Source: Vreelandella azerica
GTDB taxonomy: Bacteria > Pseudomonadota > Gammaproteobacteria > Pseudomonadales > Halomonadaceae
DNA length: 64,000 bases
Direction of reading: 5' to 3'
NCBI RefSeq assembly: GCF_013112225.1
Contig: NZ_JABFHI010000004.1
Coordinates: 62,001-126,000, forward strand
The notes under the pieces were generated by a model, which did no database searches, was not told where the DNA came from, and worked only from the letters and a program-made list of their open reading frames with translations. Positions 20,510-33,062 of the stretch are shown here, piece by piece. The stretch's first letter is position 1. Every line of letters begins with the position of its first letter. The translations under genes and the position numbers were made by a program.

Positions 20510-20986
20510 TTAGCTGCGTTTATAGGTGCCAATCAAACGATTCATACCTAATAGATTCGGTTCAAGAGCCTCCAGTAATTCAGGCAGCGTTAACCCTTCA
20601 GGCAATGATGTCTGACAATCCAGGGCGAGTACCCAGAAATAATAATGGTGCTTACCGTGACCTTCCGGTGGCATGGGGCCACCATAGCCCAGTTTGCCAA
20701 AGTCATTTTTCCCCACAGTGCCCTGCTGAGTATTTTCTTCCAACGCTGTGACTGTTGATGGCAGGTTATACAACACCCAGTGTACAAATCCATATTGGCC
20801 ATGCTGGACAAGTGGTGCGTCAGGATCATGGCAGATCACCGCATAACCCTCTGTGCCTTCAGGCGCCCCTTGCCATTCAAGCTGGGGAGAAACATCATCA
20901 CCCTCCCCAGAATGTTTTGAGGGTATGTCTCTATGATGATCAAACGCAGAACTACTGAGCTGCAAATCCGAAAGCGCAAATGCCAT
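20510..20986 (-). CDS. YbhB/YbcL-family PEBP protein
   Basis: This 158-residue protein belongs to the phosphatidylethanolamine-binding protein family (bacterial Raf-kinase-inhibitor-like). Signatures are SPQLEWQGAPEGTEGYAVICHDPDAP (given as a block near residue 30) and GPMPPEGHGKHHYYFWVLALD. The ligand and role in bacteria are unclear. No signal peptide, so cytoplasmic. The start has CAGGAG as SD and the gene is monocistronic. Confidence 0.9.
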   Translation of the reverse strand: MAFALSDLQLSSSAFDHHRDIPSKHSGEGDDVSPQLEWQGAPEGTEGYAVICHDPDAPLVQHGQYGFVHWVLYNLPSTVTALEENTQQGTVGKNDFGKLGYGGPMPPEGHGKHHYYFWVLALDCQTSLPEGLTLPELLEALEPNLLGMNRLIGTYKRS

Positions 20987-21163
20987 ACTGATCTCCTGAA
21001 CACGCTAATTTTGGGTGGTAGATGATCTATAAAGCTTACCGCAGCAACAACGACTTACAAAAAAGTCTACAAAAATGAAATAGCCATTGCTGTGCCCATA
21101 GACTTGTAGAAACCGATTGCAATGTCAACGGGTAACATTTGTTCAACCGACGGAGTGCTTAAG

Positions 21164-21625
21164 GTGAAAACATTACTAGCGGTTGTTCATGCTCCCTCAG
21201 CCAATACTCAGCGCTTATCAGGCGCTTTAGAGACAGGTGCCCATCACCCAGACATCGAAGGTATTAATTGTGTGTGCAAATCTCCTCACGAGACAGTCCC
21301 GGAGGATATCCTGAATGCCGACGGCATCATCATCGGCACCACAGAGAACCTGGGTTACATGGCAGGCATGACCAAGGATCTATTTGATCGATGTTACTAC
21401 GCAGTGCTTGAACAAAAGCAGGGCTTACCCTGTGCGCTATATGTACGTGCTGGACACGATGGAACGGGCACTCAGCGTGGGATTGAGTCCATCATTACCG
21501 GACTGCGCTGGCGCTGGGTACAGCCTCCGCTGATTTTGCGTGGCCAGTGGGATAACGCCTTCTGTGATCAAGTTGAGGAACTGGGTACCTATATGGCGGC
21601 TGGATTGGAAAATGGACTATTTTAG
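21164..21625 (+). CDS. Flavodoxin/NAD(P)H-dependent FMN reductase-like protein
   Basis: This is a 153-residue flavodoxin-fold protein. It has an N-terminal beta strand with a flavin phosphate loop region (LLAVVHAPSANTQRL), the ADGIIIGTTENLGYMAGMTKDLFDR block typical of FMN reductase-like proteins, and a final W-rich segment. I choose the GTG at 21164 because GGAG lies nine bases before it; the in-frame ATG at 21122 has no SD. The stop TAG overlaps the start of five GTGAATC repeats. The substrate is unknown. Confidence 0.75.
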   Translation: MKTLLAVVHAPSANTQRLSGALETGAHHPDIEGINCVCKSPHETVPEDILNADGIIIGTTENLGYMAGMTKDLFDRCYYAVLEQKQGLPCALYVRAGHDGTGTQRGIESIITGLRWRWVQPPLILRGQWDNAFCDQVEELGTYMAAGLENGLF

Positions 21626-21659
21626 TGAATCGTGAATCGTGAATCGTGAATCGTGAATC
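21625..21659 (+). repeat. Heptamer tandem repeat (GTGAATC x5)
   Basis: Five perfect copies of GTGAATC start on the last base of the flavodoxin-like stop codon and are followed by a partial copy, GTGAA. Such perfect short repeats can vary in number between strains. Confidence 0.9.
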
Positions 21660-21676
21660 GTGAACAGAAAAGCAAA

Positions 21677-21708
21677 GCCCTCTGCCGGAGGGAAAGGTTT
21701 TTTTAACA
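21677..21708 (+). terminator. Possible terminator after the flavodoxin-like gene
   Basis: The stem CCCTC / GAGGG with a five-base loop is followed within a few bases by GGTTTTTTT. The stem is short. Confidence 0.5.
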
Positions 21709-21714
21709 CGCGCA

Positions 21715-21751
21715 CAGCAAAACGCCCCATGAACAGCGTGCATGGGGCGTT
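21715..21751 (-). terminator. Distal terminator of the rRNA operon
   Basis: The perfect 11-base stem AACGCCCCATG / CATGGGGCGTT is followed leftward by TTTTG. It lies beyond the broken 5S tail. Confidence 0.8.
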
Positions 21752-21761
21752 TCTTAATAAG

Positions 21762-21812
21762 TGCCTGACGAGGACTGCGCCGGGCTGCCGAGCCTCTCCA
21801 TGGAGAGACCCC
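21762..21812 (-). pseudogene. Remnant of a second 5S rRNA 3' end
   Basis: The plus strand reads TAAGTGCCTGACGA(G)GAC, then, after about 17 unrelated bases, CTCTCCATGGAGAGACCCC. The intact 5S gene next door has TAAGTGCCTGACGA(T)GAC and CTCTCGCATGGGGAGACCCC in the same order. This looks like the decayed 3' end of an extra 5S gene. Confidence 0.6.
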
Positions 21813-21842
21813 TATTTTCCTTTCGCTATTCGCTACACAAAC

Positions 21843-21870
21843 AAAAAACCCAGCCGATTGGCTGGGTTTT
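21843..21870 (-). terminator. Terminator directly after 5S rRNA
   Basis: The ten-base stem AAACCCAGCC / GGCTGGGTTT with a four-base loop runs leftward into TTTTTT. It is 11 bases after the 5S 3' end. Confidence 0.88.
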
Positions 21871-21881
21871 TGCGGTATAAG

Positions 21882-21999
21882 TGCCTGACGATGACCTACT
21901 CTCGCATGGGGAGACCCCACACTACCATCGGCGCTAAGCGGTTTCACTGCTGAGTTCGGCAAGGGATCAGGTGGTTCCCACTCGCTATAGTCGTCAGGC
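21882..21999 (-). rRNA. rrf: 5S ribosomal RNA
   Basis: The ends pair (TGCCTGACGA / TCGTCAGGC), and the internal sequence with GAACTCAGCAGTGAAACCG and GCGAGAGTAGG is typical gammaproteobacterial 5S. About 118 bases. It is the last gene of the minus-strand operon. Confidence 0.95.
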
Positions 22000-22174
22000 G
22001 TAACAGGTAATACATCAAGCTGATGCGCAGGCAGTTAATTGATAGCCTGCGCTGTACGTGTTTGTAAACTGTCCGCGCTCCTGCTTTCGCTTTTGCGCGT
22101 GTGATGCGTCTCTGCGTATCCGACTGGCTTATTCAGCCATCGTTATCACTGCCACCAGACCCCTTGGGTGTTAT

Positions 22175-25062
<2,888 letters not shown>

Positions 25063-25223
25063 TATAACCCGAAGGAGTCTGGGGTTCGCAATGATAACGA
25101 TTGCCGGATACGCTTGAGACGTATCACATAACAATTTACTACGTACAAACCTCTCAGAGTGTTGTTAGTCACACAGAATGTGATTAACCACCCTCTTAAG
25201 AAGGTTTTTATCAGCTTGATATA

Positions 25224-25236
25224 TTATTAAAGAGCG
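25224..25236 (-). promoter_or_regulatory. boxA antitermination site before 23S
   Basis: The minus strand reads CGCTCTTTAATAA, close to the boxA consensus TGCTCTTTAACA. A boxA in the 16S-23S spacer is normal for Nus-dependent antitermination. Confidence 0.7.
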
Positions 25237-25328
25237 ACTGTTCGATGAACAGTGATAAGACAACGCATTAATAACGTTTTGACTTATCAATGGTCACAAA
25301 ACATAAACAAACGGTTGTTAACATAATA

Positions 25329-25380
25329 AATAATGGTGGAGCCAAGCGGGCGATGCGACGTTTCGCTCGAACCGCTGACC
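25329..25380 (-). pseudogene. Duplicated 3' end of tRNA-Ala in the spacer
   Basis: Twenty-two bases ending at the acceptor side (AATAATGGTGGAGCCAAGCG and two more) and thirteen bases of the T-arm side (CGAACCGCTGACC) are identical to the intact tRNA-Ala at 25411. Here they are split by 17 bases instead of two, so it cannot fold as a tRNA. It sits between 23S and tRNA-Ala. Confidence 0.75.
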
Positions 25381-25410
25381 CTAACAAGGTCAGTTCCACA
25401 TCCATAATAA

Positions 25411-25486
25411 TGGTGGAGCCAAGCGGGATCGAACCGCTGACCTCCTGCGTGCAAGGCAGGCGCTCTCCCAGCTGAGCTATGGCCCC
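25411..25486 (-). tRNA. tRNA-Ala (anticodon TGC)
   Basis: A 76-base cloverleaf, 5' GGGGCCATAGCTCAGC, anticodon loop CTTGCAC, T-loop GGTTCGATCC, with an encoded CCA end. It is in the 16S-23S spacer, as is usual. Confidence 0.97.
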
Positions 25487-25512
25487 ATTATTTTGCTAAC
25501 TTAGCCTCTTGC

Positions 25513-25595
25513 CATCAATTTCTGTGAAACAAGGCAAAATGCGACGACGTATAGCCTGCTATACGAGGGGCATTTAACGCAGTATCGCAGGAATT

Positions 25596-25597
<2 letters not shown>
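25513..25597. repeat. Long imperfect palindrome between tRNA-Ala and tRNA-Ile
   Basis: The centre is a perfect CGTATAGC-CT-GCTATACG hairpin (25548-25565). It is flanked by AAATGC / GCATTT and then by a looser outer pairing of CAATTTCTGTGAAAC with GTATCGCAGGAATTTG. The whole spacer between the tRNAs can fold as one rod. It resembles a REP- or MITE-like element; I see no second copy in this window. Confidence 0.6.
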
Positions 25598-25672
<75 letters not shown>

Positions 25673-25758
25673 AAGAGGAAATCATGCTTAAACCGTTTGC
25701 TCTATTATCTGATCAGGTAATTCATTGTGAGCGCTTACCGCGAGGGATGATGCATCGT

Positions 25759-27292
<1,534 letters not shown>

Positions 27293-27484
27293 AAAATCAT
27301 TGTGATGCTTACCTGTCACCCGAAGGTAACAAAAGCGCATCAAACTTGGCTCAAGGTTCAAACGAATTCATTCAATACACAATCAAAGGCCGAAGCTCAA
27401 GATTGTCTTGCTGAGTCGCTTGCCTTGATATTTGGTGATTTATCACCCTCATCGGCAAGCGCCCACATGAATTACCTGATCAAA

Positions 27485-27496
27485 TTTTTAAAGAGC
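27485..27496 (-). promoter_or_regulatory. boxA in the rRNA leader
   Basis: The minus strand reads GCTCTTTAAAAA, matching boxA, about 190 bases upstream of mature 16S. This is the expected leader antitermination site. Confidence 0.75.
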
Positions 27497-27532
27497 TTGA
27501 ACCACATGACTGCTGCCGTTCAATGGATGCGT

Positions 27533-27560
27533 ATCCTACCAGTTTTTTTGCTAGGGTCAA
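27533..27560 (-). promoter_or_regulatory. rRNA operon promoter
   Basis: The minus strand has TTGACC (-35), a 16-base spacer and TAGGAT (-10), with A-rich sequence (CAAAAAAGGG) just upstream as in an UP element. The 16-base spacer is typical of rrn P1 promoters. It is about 240 bases before 16S. Confidence 0.7.
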
Positions 27561-27622
27561 CCCTTTTTTGAGCGCTTTAGCGACAGGCAACCATGCATAA
27601 AAATTGGCTAATATATTGCTGA

Positions 27623-28222
27623 CTACTTACGATGAATCAAGGCATCGATAAGGCGAAAAATAGTCAAACCAGTCAATAGCAAAGCAAAAACAAGAGGCAT
27701 CGAATAGTCAGCACGGGTAAGCTCCCATACATGGTAGACGCCGAGACCTGCAGAGATGTAAATAAGGCGATGCAACCAGTGCCAGGCTGTCCAACCCATT
27801 TTTTGCGGCACCCACTTGAATGATGTCAAAGCCAAGGGCACCAGCAGTAGCAGCGCCAAAATGCCATAGCGAACATAATGAAGCGCCCACATATCATGCC
27901 AGATCCATCGCCAATCCCAGTATTGATCCCACCCGAGCCAGGTCAGCATATGGGCTACTAACCAGAAGAAAGCCCACAGACCCATTTGTCGTCGTGCGAT
28001 CATGATCCCGTGCCAACCGGTTAGCCTGAATGCGGGGCTAAAGGCTATAGTAACGAATAATAAAATCAGCCCCGTTCTACCGGTGAAGTGCACAGCAGCC
28101 TCAGCAGGGTTAGCGCCCAAGCCGTCTTGCAACCATAGACCTGTCAAAATGGCACCGGGCGTCACCCCCATACAAAGAACAAGACAACGAAATAGTAAAA
28201 CCCTGGATGAATCAATCATCAT
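27623..28222 (-). CDS. msrQ: MsrQ, heme-binding membrane subunit of the MsrPQ methionine sulfoxide reductase
   Basis: MsrQ passes electrons from the inner membrane to periplasmic MsrP. The 199-residue protein has about six membrane segments and conserved heme histidines (HFTGRTGL, VAHMLTW, HWLHRLIYIS, YHV). Length is normal. It follows msrP on the same strand with a 34-base gap, the standard gene order. Confidence 0.93.
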   Translation of the reverse strand: MMIDSSRVLLFRCLVLCMGVTPGAILTGLWLQDGLGANPAEAAVHFTGRTGLILLFVTIAFSPAFRLTGWHGIMIARRQMGLWAFFWLVAHMLTWLGWDQYWDWRWIWHDMWALHYVRYGILALLLLVPLALTSFKWVPQKMGWTAWHWLHRLIYISAGLGVYHVWELTRADYSMPLVFALLLTGLTIFRLIDALIHRK

Positions 28223-28256
28223 TAAAAGGCGTTTCTCCGCTTGTTTGAGGATGAGC

Positions 28257-29224
28257 TCAGTAATGTTTTTGAAGATCCATACCGGAGTAAAGCTGAGCTA
28301 CTTCATCAGCATAGCCATTAAACATCAAGGTTTGCCTACGCCCTCCTTCTCCAATGCGCCTTTCGCGCGCCTGTGACCAGCGAGGATGATCAACATTAGG
28401 GTTCACGTTGGCATAGAAACCGTACTCTTCAGGATTCTGGGCTACCCAGGAAGTGGTTGGCTTCTCCTCTAAAGCGCGAATTGCCACTACGGACTTAATG
28501 CTCTTAAAGCCATACTTCCAAGGCACTACCAAACGCATAGGAGCACCATTCTGATTGGGCATTTTTTCGCCATACATACCTACCGCTATCATCGTCAATG
28601 GGTGCATAGCTTCATCAATTCGCAATGCCTCACGATAGGGCCATTCAATAATTGAGCTGCGCTGGCCGCGCAAGTTATCAGGATCAAGAACGGACTCAAA
28701 CTCAATGTAGTTCGCCCGCGATGTTAAGCCATAGTGGTTGAGCAAATCAGCTAACGGAAAGCCCAACCAGGGAATGACCATTGACCATGTTTCCACACAG
28801 CGCAGGCGGTAGATTCTCTCTTCAAGCGTGTAGCGGCTGAGTATATCTTCAAAATTCACCTCTGCCGTTTTTTCAAACTCTCCTTGTATGCTGACACGCC
28901 ACGGGTCTGTTTGTAGCTTGTGAGCATAAACTTCAGGGTCGCTTTTGCGCACCCCAAACTCATAGAAATTATTGTAAGTCGTTACGTCTTTTATCGCAGT
29001 AATGGACTCCCCGTCAGCGAAATTTTTTCACTAACACTTTGCTTCACCTTGTCAGCAAAGGTTTGCTGCCAAGCGCCTGCTCGTTCAGATAACAACATGC
29101 CTGGTGCAAAGCTCAAGGCCGCCCCCAAAGTGGCGCTTTGGCGAAGGAAACGGCGACGATTTTCGAAAACATGTTTTGGGGTAATTTCAGATGCCGCCAC
29201 TGCTGGGTAACGATAGCGCTTCAT
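28257..29224 (-). CDS. msrP: MsrP, periplasmic molybdenum-dependent methionine sulfoxide reductase, one frameshift
   Basis: MsrP repairs oxidised methionines in periplasmic proteins. The N-terminus holds a Tat signal ([18 protein letters not shown]). The catalytic part has the molybdopterin cysteine in [19 protein letters not shown] and the C-terminal [15 protein letters not shown]. The break near 29008 is repaired by one G in a G run, giving [22 protein letters not shown]. Repaired length is about 323 residues. I use the ATG at 29224 (MKRYRYP), preceded by AGAAGGTG, over the upstream GTG. Confidence 0.93.
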
Positions 29225-29488
29225 AAACACCTTCTAAAGTAGCAAAAAAACCTTCAACAAGCATCCTTTACGACAAACATCACTAATAAATAAAAAGTTA
29301 AATAAAGTACACACCTCAAACATACTATAAAAATATACGCAATTACTGATCTGGCTCAATATTTGGCTTTTTCCGACTAGTTTACTAGGTTGAATTTCAA
29401 TAACAATTAAACCTTACTGTAGACTAAGACTAGCCAAAATAGTTAAACAGCTCTCGAATGAGAGTGGTTGATGCAAGGGGAGATCCAC

Positions 29489-30465
29489 ATGAAGAAATTA
29501 TTACCCGCAATGATCGCAGCCGCCGCTATGATTCCTAGCAGCATGGTGGCTGCAGAAGACCTACAAAACTATAAAGATCGCTTTGAAGCGCTGCCTCATC
29601 TACCGCCCATACCGGCAGATAATTCCATGACACCGGCAAAAATAGAATTGGGCAACATGCTGTTTTTGAACCGCGAATTTCGTCTAGCGGCGTCATCAGC
29701 TGTGCTACCTGCCATAACCCTGCTCTGGGCTGGGCTGATAGAATACCAAGAGCGACTGGGCACGACGGTCAAGTAGGCGAACGAAACACGCCTACCGTTC
29801 TCAACAGCGCCTTCCTCGGCTCTCAGTTTTGGGACGGGCGTGAACCTGACCTGGAAGGACAAGCGCTTGGCCCAATAGAAGCTGATGTTGAAATGGCCAT
29901 GGATCTGGATGTCGCCCTAGAGCGGTTGACCGAGTTCGAGATTTATCGCAACAAGTTTGCTGAAGCCTTCCCAGAAGATGAAAATCCGATCAATGCCGAT
30001 AATTTGGCATATTCGATTGCAGCATTTGAACGCACACTGAATACACCCAACTCACCTTTTGATCGCTACTTAAGTGGCGATGAAAACGCTATCAGCGAGC
30101 AAGCCAAAGATGGCATGGTGGCCTTTGTCGACAATGGATGCATCGCATGCCATCGTGGCCCCGCCCTCACAGATAGTCAATTCCACGCCATTCAGGTACC
30201 TGGCTCCAAGGATCTCGGGCGCTATACGGTGACCGGCGAAGAAAGTGACAAATACCGCTTCAGAACTCCCACTTTGCGTAATGTTGCGGTCACCTACCCC
30301 TACATGAACAACGGCGCAACTGAAACACTTGAAGAAGCCGTTGCTGTTATGGGCAAAGAAATGTTGGGACGTGAATTTGAGGAACAAACCATCAACGACA
30401 TTACTGCCTTCTTGAACACACTGACAGGTGAGATGCCAGAATTTGAGATTCCAGCACTGCCCTGA
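29489..30465 (+). CDS. Diheme cytochrome c peroxidase family protein, one frameshift
   Basis: This is a periplasmic diheme peroxidase of the CcpA/MauG type that would reduce hydrogen peroxide. It has a signal peptide ending at VAAED. Heme site one (SCATCHNPALGWAD) appears after restoring one C near 29672, giving LFLNPRISSSGVISCATCH. Heme site two is NGCIACHRGP. The C-terminus has TPTLRNVAVTYPYMNNG, typical of the family. Repaired length is about 325 residues. The ATG at 29489 is chosen because GGGGAG lies just upstream. It is divergent from msrPQ, with which it shares a periplasmic oxidative-damage theme. Confidence 0.9.
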
Positions 30466-30492
30466 TCATTAGGTTTAACCTGAAATGTTATA

Positions 30493-30522
30493 AAACTGCT
30501 AGCGGTTCGCCGCTAGCAGTTT
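30493..30522. terminator. Bidirectional terminator between peroxidase and antiporter genes
   Basis: A perfect 13-base stem (AAACTGCTAGCGG / CCGCTAGCAGTTT) has a TTCG tetraloop. It separates convergent genes. Confidence 0.85.
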
Positions 30523-30527
30523 GTCGT

Positions 30528-31508
30528 TCAGGGCCGACTCGCGACAACCAATGAGATCATATATAAGGTGTAAGCAACAAACATCAAGAGCAGAAAACCG
30601 CCTTCCCAGCGATTAATACGGCGCGTGCGCCCACGCCAGGAGAATGCGAACACCATCATCACCACTGTCATCACCACCATGACCAACCAGTCTCGAGTCA
30701 ATACCTCACTGCCCGTCTCAATCGGCGCAATCACACCCGCGAGCCCCACAACTCCCAAGGTATTGAATAGGTTCGAACCCACCACATTGCCAAGCACCAT
30801 TTCATGATCTTTGCGACGTAGCGCACTGATTGAGGACGCAAGTTCAGGAAGAGAGGTGCCAATTGCCACCACTGTCAGCCCAATAATCAGCTCGCTCACC
30901 CCAAACGCGACGGCGATATCAACAGCTCCCCATACCAATAAACGCGAACTGATGATTAACAGCGTCAGCCCAACCAGTGTCCACATCAGCGCTTTGCCGC
31001 GAGACATGGACTGGTTTTCCAATGTGGCCGACACTTCTTCAACAAATGCATCATCCTGGCTGCTACGGGAATAAACAATACTGATGGTTATCAGCAACAC
31101 CAGCGCTGCGAGCAGGAATACCGCTTCCCAACGGGATATCCATCCATCCAGCAACATCCAACCCGTCAACAGGGTAACCGCAAGCAATACCGGCATTTCT
31201 CTACGTACAACACCAGAATCAACAGCCAGGGGAGACAACAAAGCAACAACACCCAGCACCAGCCCGATATTAACTATATTGGAACCATACGCATTACCGA
31301 CTGCCAAACCTGGGCTACCTTGAATCGCAGCTAACACTGAAACCATCATTTCAGGCGCTGATGTACCAAAACCGATGACCAACATCCCGATTAACAGCGG
31401 GGATAGACCCAGCCAACGCGACGTGGCGGCAGCGCCATCAATAAACTTTTCCGCGCTCCAGATAAGCAGAACGAGTCCAACAAGCACAGCCAGCAAAGGC
31501 ATTAACAT
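30528..31508 (-). CDS. Calcium/sodium antiporter, CaCA family (YrbG-like)
   Basis: This 326-residue inner-membrane protein has ten or so hydrophobic segments and two inverted alpha repeats, GFGTSAPEMMVSV (first) and AIGTSLPELASSIS (second), the ion-binding signature of K+-dependent Na+/Ca2+ exchanger-like proteins. It likely exports calcium. I choose the ATG at 31508 because AAAGGA lies just before it; an ATG six codons upstream overlaps that site. Confidence 0.92.
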   Translation of the reverse strand: MLMPLLAVLVGLVLLIWSAEKFIDGAAATSRWLGLSPLLIGMLVIGFGTSAPEMMVSVLAAIQGSPGLAVGNAYGSNIVNIGLVLGVVALLSPLAVDSGVVRREMPVLLAVTLLTGWMLLDGWISRWEAVFLLAALVLLITISIVYSRSSQDDAFVEEVSATLENQSMSRGKALMWTLVGLTLLIISSRLLVWGAVDIAVAFGVSELIIGLTVVAIGTSLPELASSISALRRKDHEMVLGNVVGSNLFNTLGVVGLAGVIAPIETGSEVLTRDWLVMVVMTVVMMVFAFSWRGRTRRINRWEGGFLLLMFVAYTLYMISLVVASRP

Positions 31509-31662
31509 TGGATTTCCTTTATTCATTCACGGTATGCACAATGGCTGCAGCATCCTTGGTTAGACCTGTAAAATAGTCAAGCACTATGTCGCTTGTCTCT
31601 TTAACAATGCACTAGCAACAACGCACTAGCGCTTAACATCAGCTTATTCACAAGGCCGTCAT

Positions 31663-33062
31663 ATGAAAATACAGCAACGCTCCTCGATGACGCGCCCTGA
31701 GCTGGCCAAAGCTCGCTTTAGAAAGCTGGCAGCCACGGCCTCCTATGCCGACCTTTCACCGCCTGAAACCAGAACCCAACGCAGACGCTTAAGAGCGTGC
31801 CAGGAATGCGATTGGGTGTCCGCCCCCCCCCTTTGAAGTCAGGTGAAAAAGCCTGTTGTCCGCGCTGTGAACATACGCTGGTCAAACGTCATCGTTATCC
31901 GGCTCAACGCAGTATGGCACTGGCTATTTCAGCGCTGGTGGCCCTTTTGCTGGCCGTGTCATTTCCGTTTGTGCGCTTTAGTGTCAGTGGCATCGGCAAT
32001 GAAATTGAACTGACCCAGACAGCCACCACCCTGATTGGCTTTCATCAACCCGTTGTCGCTATTGCGGTCATCATGAGCATTGTTATTTTGCCAGCGCTCT
32101 ATCTTATCGGCTTGATATGGCTGCAGTTCAGCTTGCTGATTGATCGTAAGTTACCCTTCAGCAGAGACGTGGCACGTTCCTTAACTCACTTAACTCCCTG
32201 GCTGATGGCAGACGTTTTTATTGTCGGCGCACTGGTCAGCCTGATAAAGATTGCCGGTATTGCGCAAATCACCTTAGGGGCTTCTTTCTGGGCCTTCTGC
32301 GCGTTTGCCGTGCTATTGCTGTTTACCATCCAGTCGGTAGATGCCGACTGGATGTGGTTTTCTCTTGAAGACGGTGAGCCTCTGGCGCCAAAAGGCACTC
32401 AGACAGGTACAACGGCTGCCAGCCAGGGCGTGATAGGATGCGCCACCTGTGGGTTGATCAACCGCCCGGACGTGGATACTCGAAAACCTCGCTGCAAGCG
32501 CTGTCACGAACGCCTGCATTCGCGTTATCCACACAGTTTACAGCGCACCTGGGCACTTCTGGCAGCGGCCATGGTCATGTATATTCCCGCTAATCTTTAC
32601 CCCATCATGACCACCACTAGCCTGGGCAACGAATCGCCCTCAACCATCATAGGAGGTGTTGTCGAGCTAATTCAGATGGGGTCATGGCCAATTGCACTGG
32701 TGATTTTTGTTGCCAGCGTCATTGTCCCTGTTGGCAAGTTGGTGGCTTTGGTCTGGCTGTGTCTGGTAGTGAGCCGCAGTAGCGAGCTGAACGCCCACAA
32801 TCGCACCGTCATCTACCGGGTAACCGAGTTTATCGGCCGCTGGTCAATGGTGGATGTGTTTGTCGTCGCCATACTGGTCGCATTGATTCGCGCGGGTTCA
32901 TTAATGTCGATCACGCCAGGCCCTGCCGCACTGGCCTTTGGAGGCGTGGTAGTCTTGACCATGCTGGCCGCCATGATGTTTGACCCGCGCCTGATCTGGG
33001 ACACTCCTTTACCGCGTAGGCGTCGCCGCACACACGTCAACCAGGAACCTGTTGATGGATAA
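31663..33062 (+). CDS. pqiA: PqiA, paraquat-inducible membrane protein, one frameshift
   Basis: PqiA is the inner-membrane part of the PqiABC lipid transport system. It has two duplicated halves, each with a zinc ribbon (CQECDW/CPRCEH and CATCGL/CKRCHE) and four membrane segments. The frame breaks in a run of nine C residues at 31813-31821, at the first zinc ribbon; one more C joins it to an upstream start at 31663, giving about 467 residues. This adds a roughly 45-residue basic N-terminal tail. PqiB starts within its last codons. Confidence 0.88.

Noticed and set aside
21495-21962. A 155-codon minus-strand ORF through the 5S region
   Set aside because: It spans 5S rRNA, two terminators and the heptamer repeat; the repeated DSRFT residues come from that repeat.
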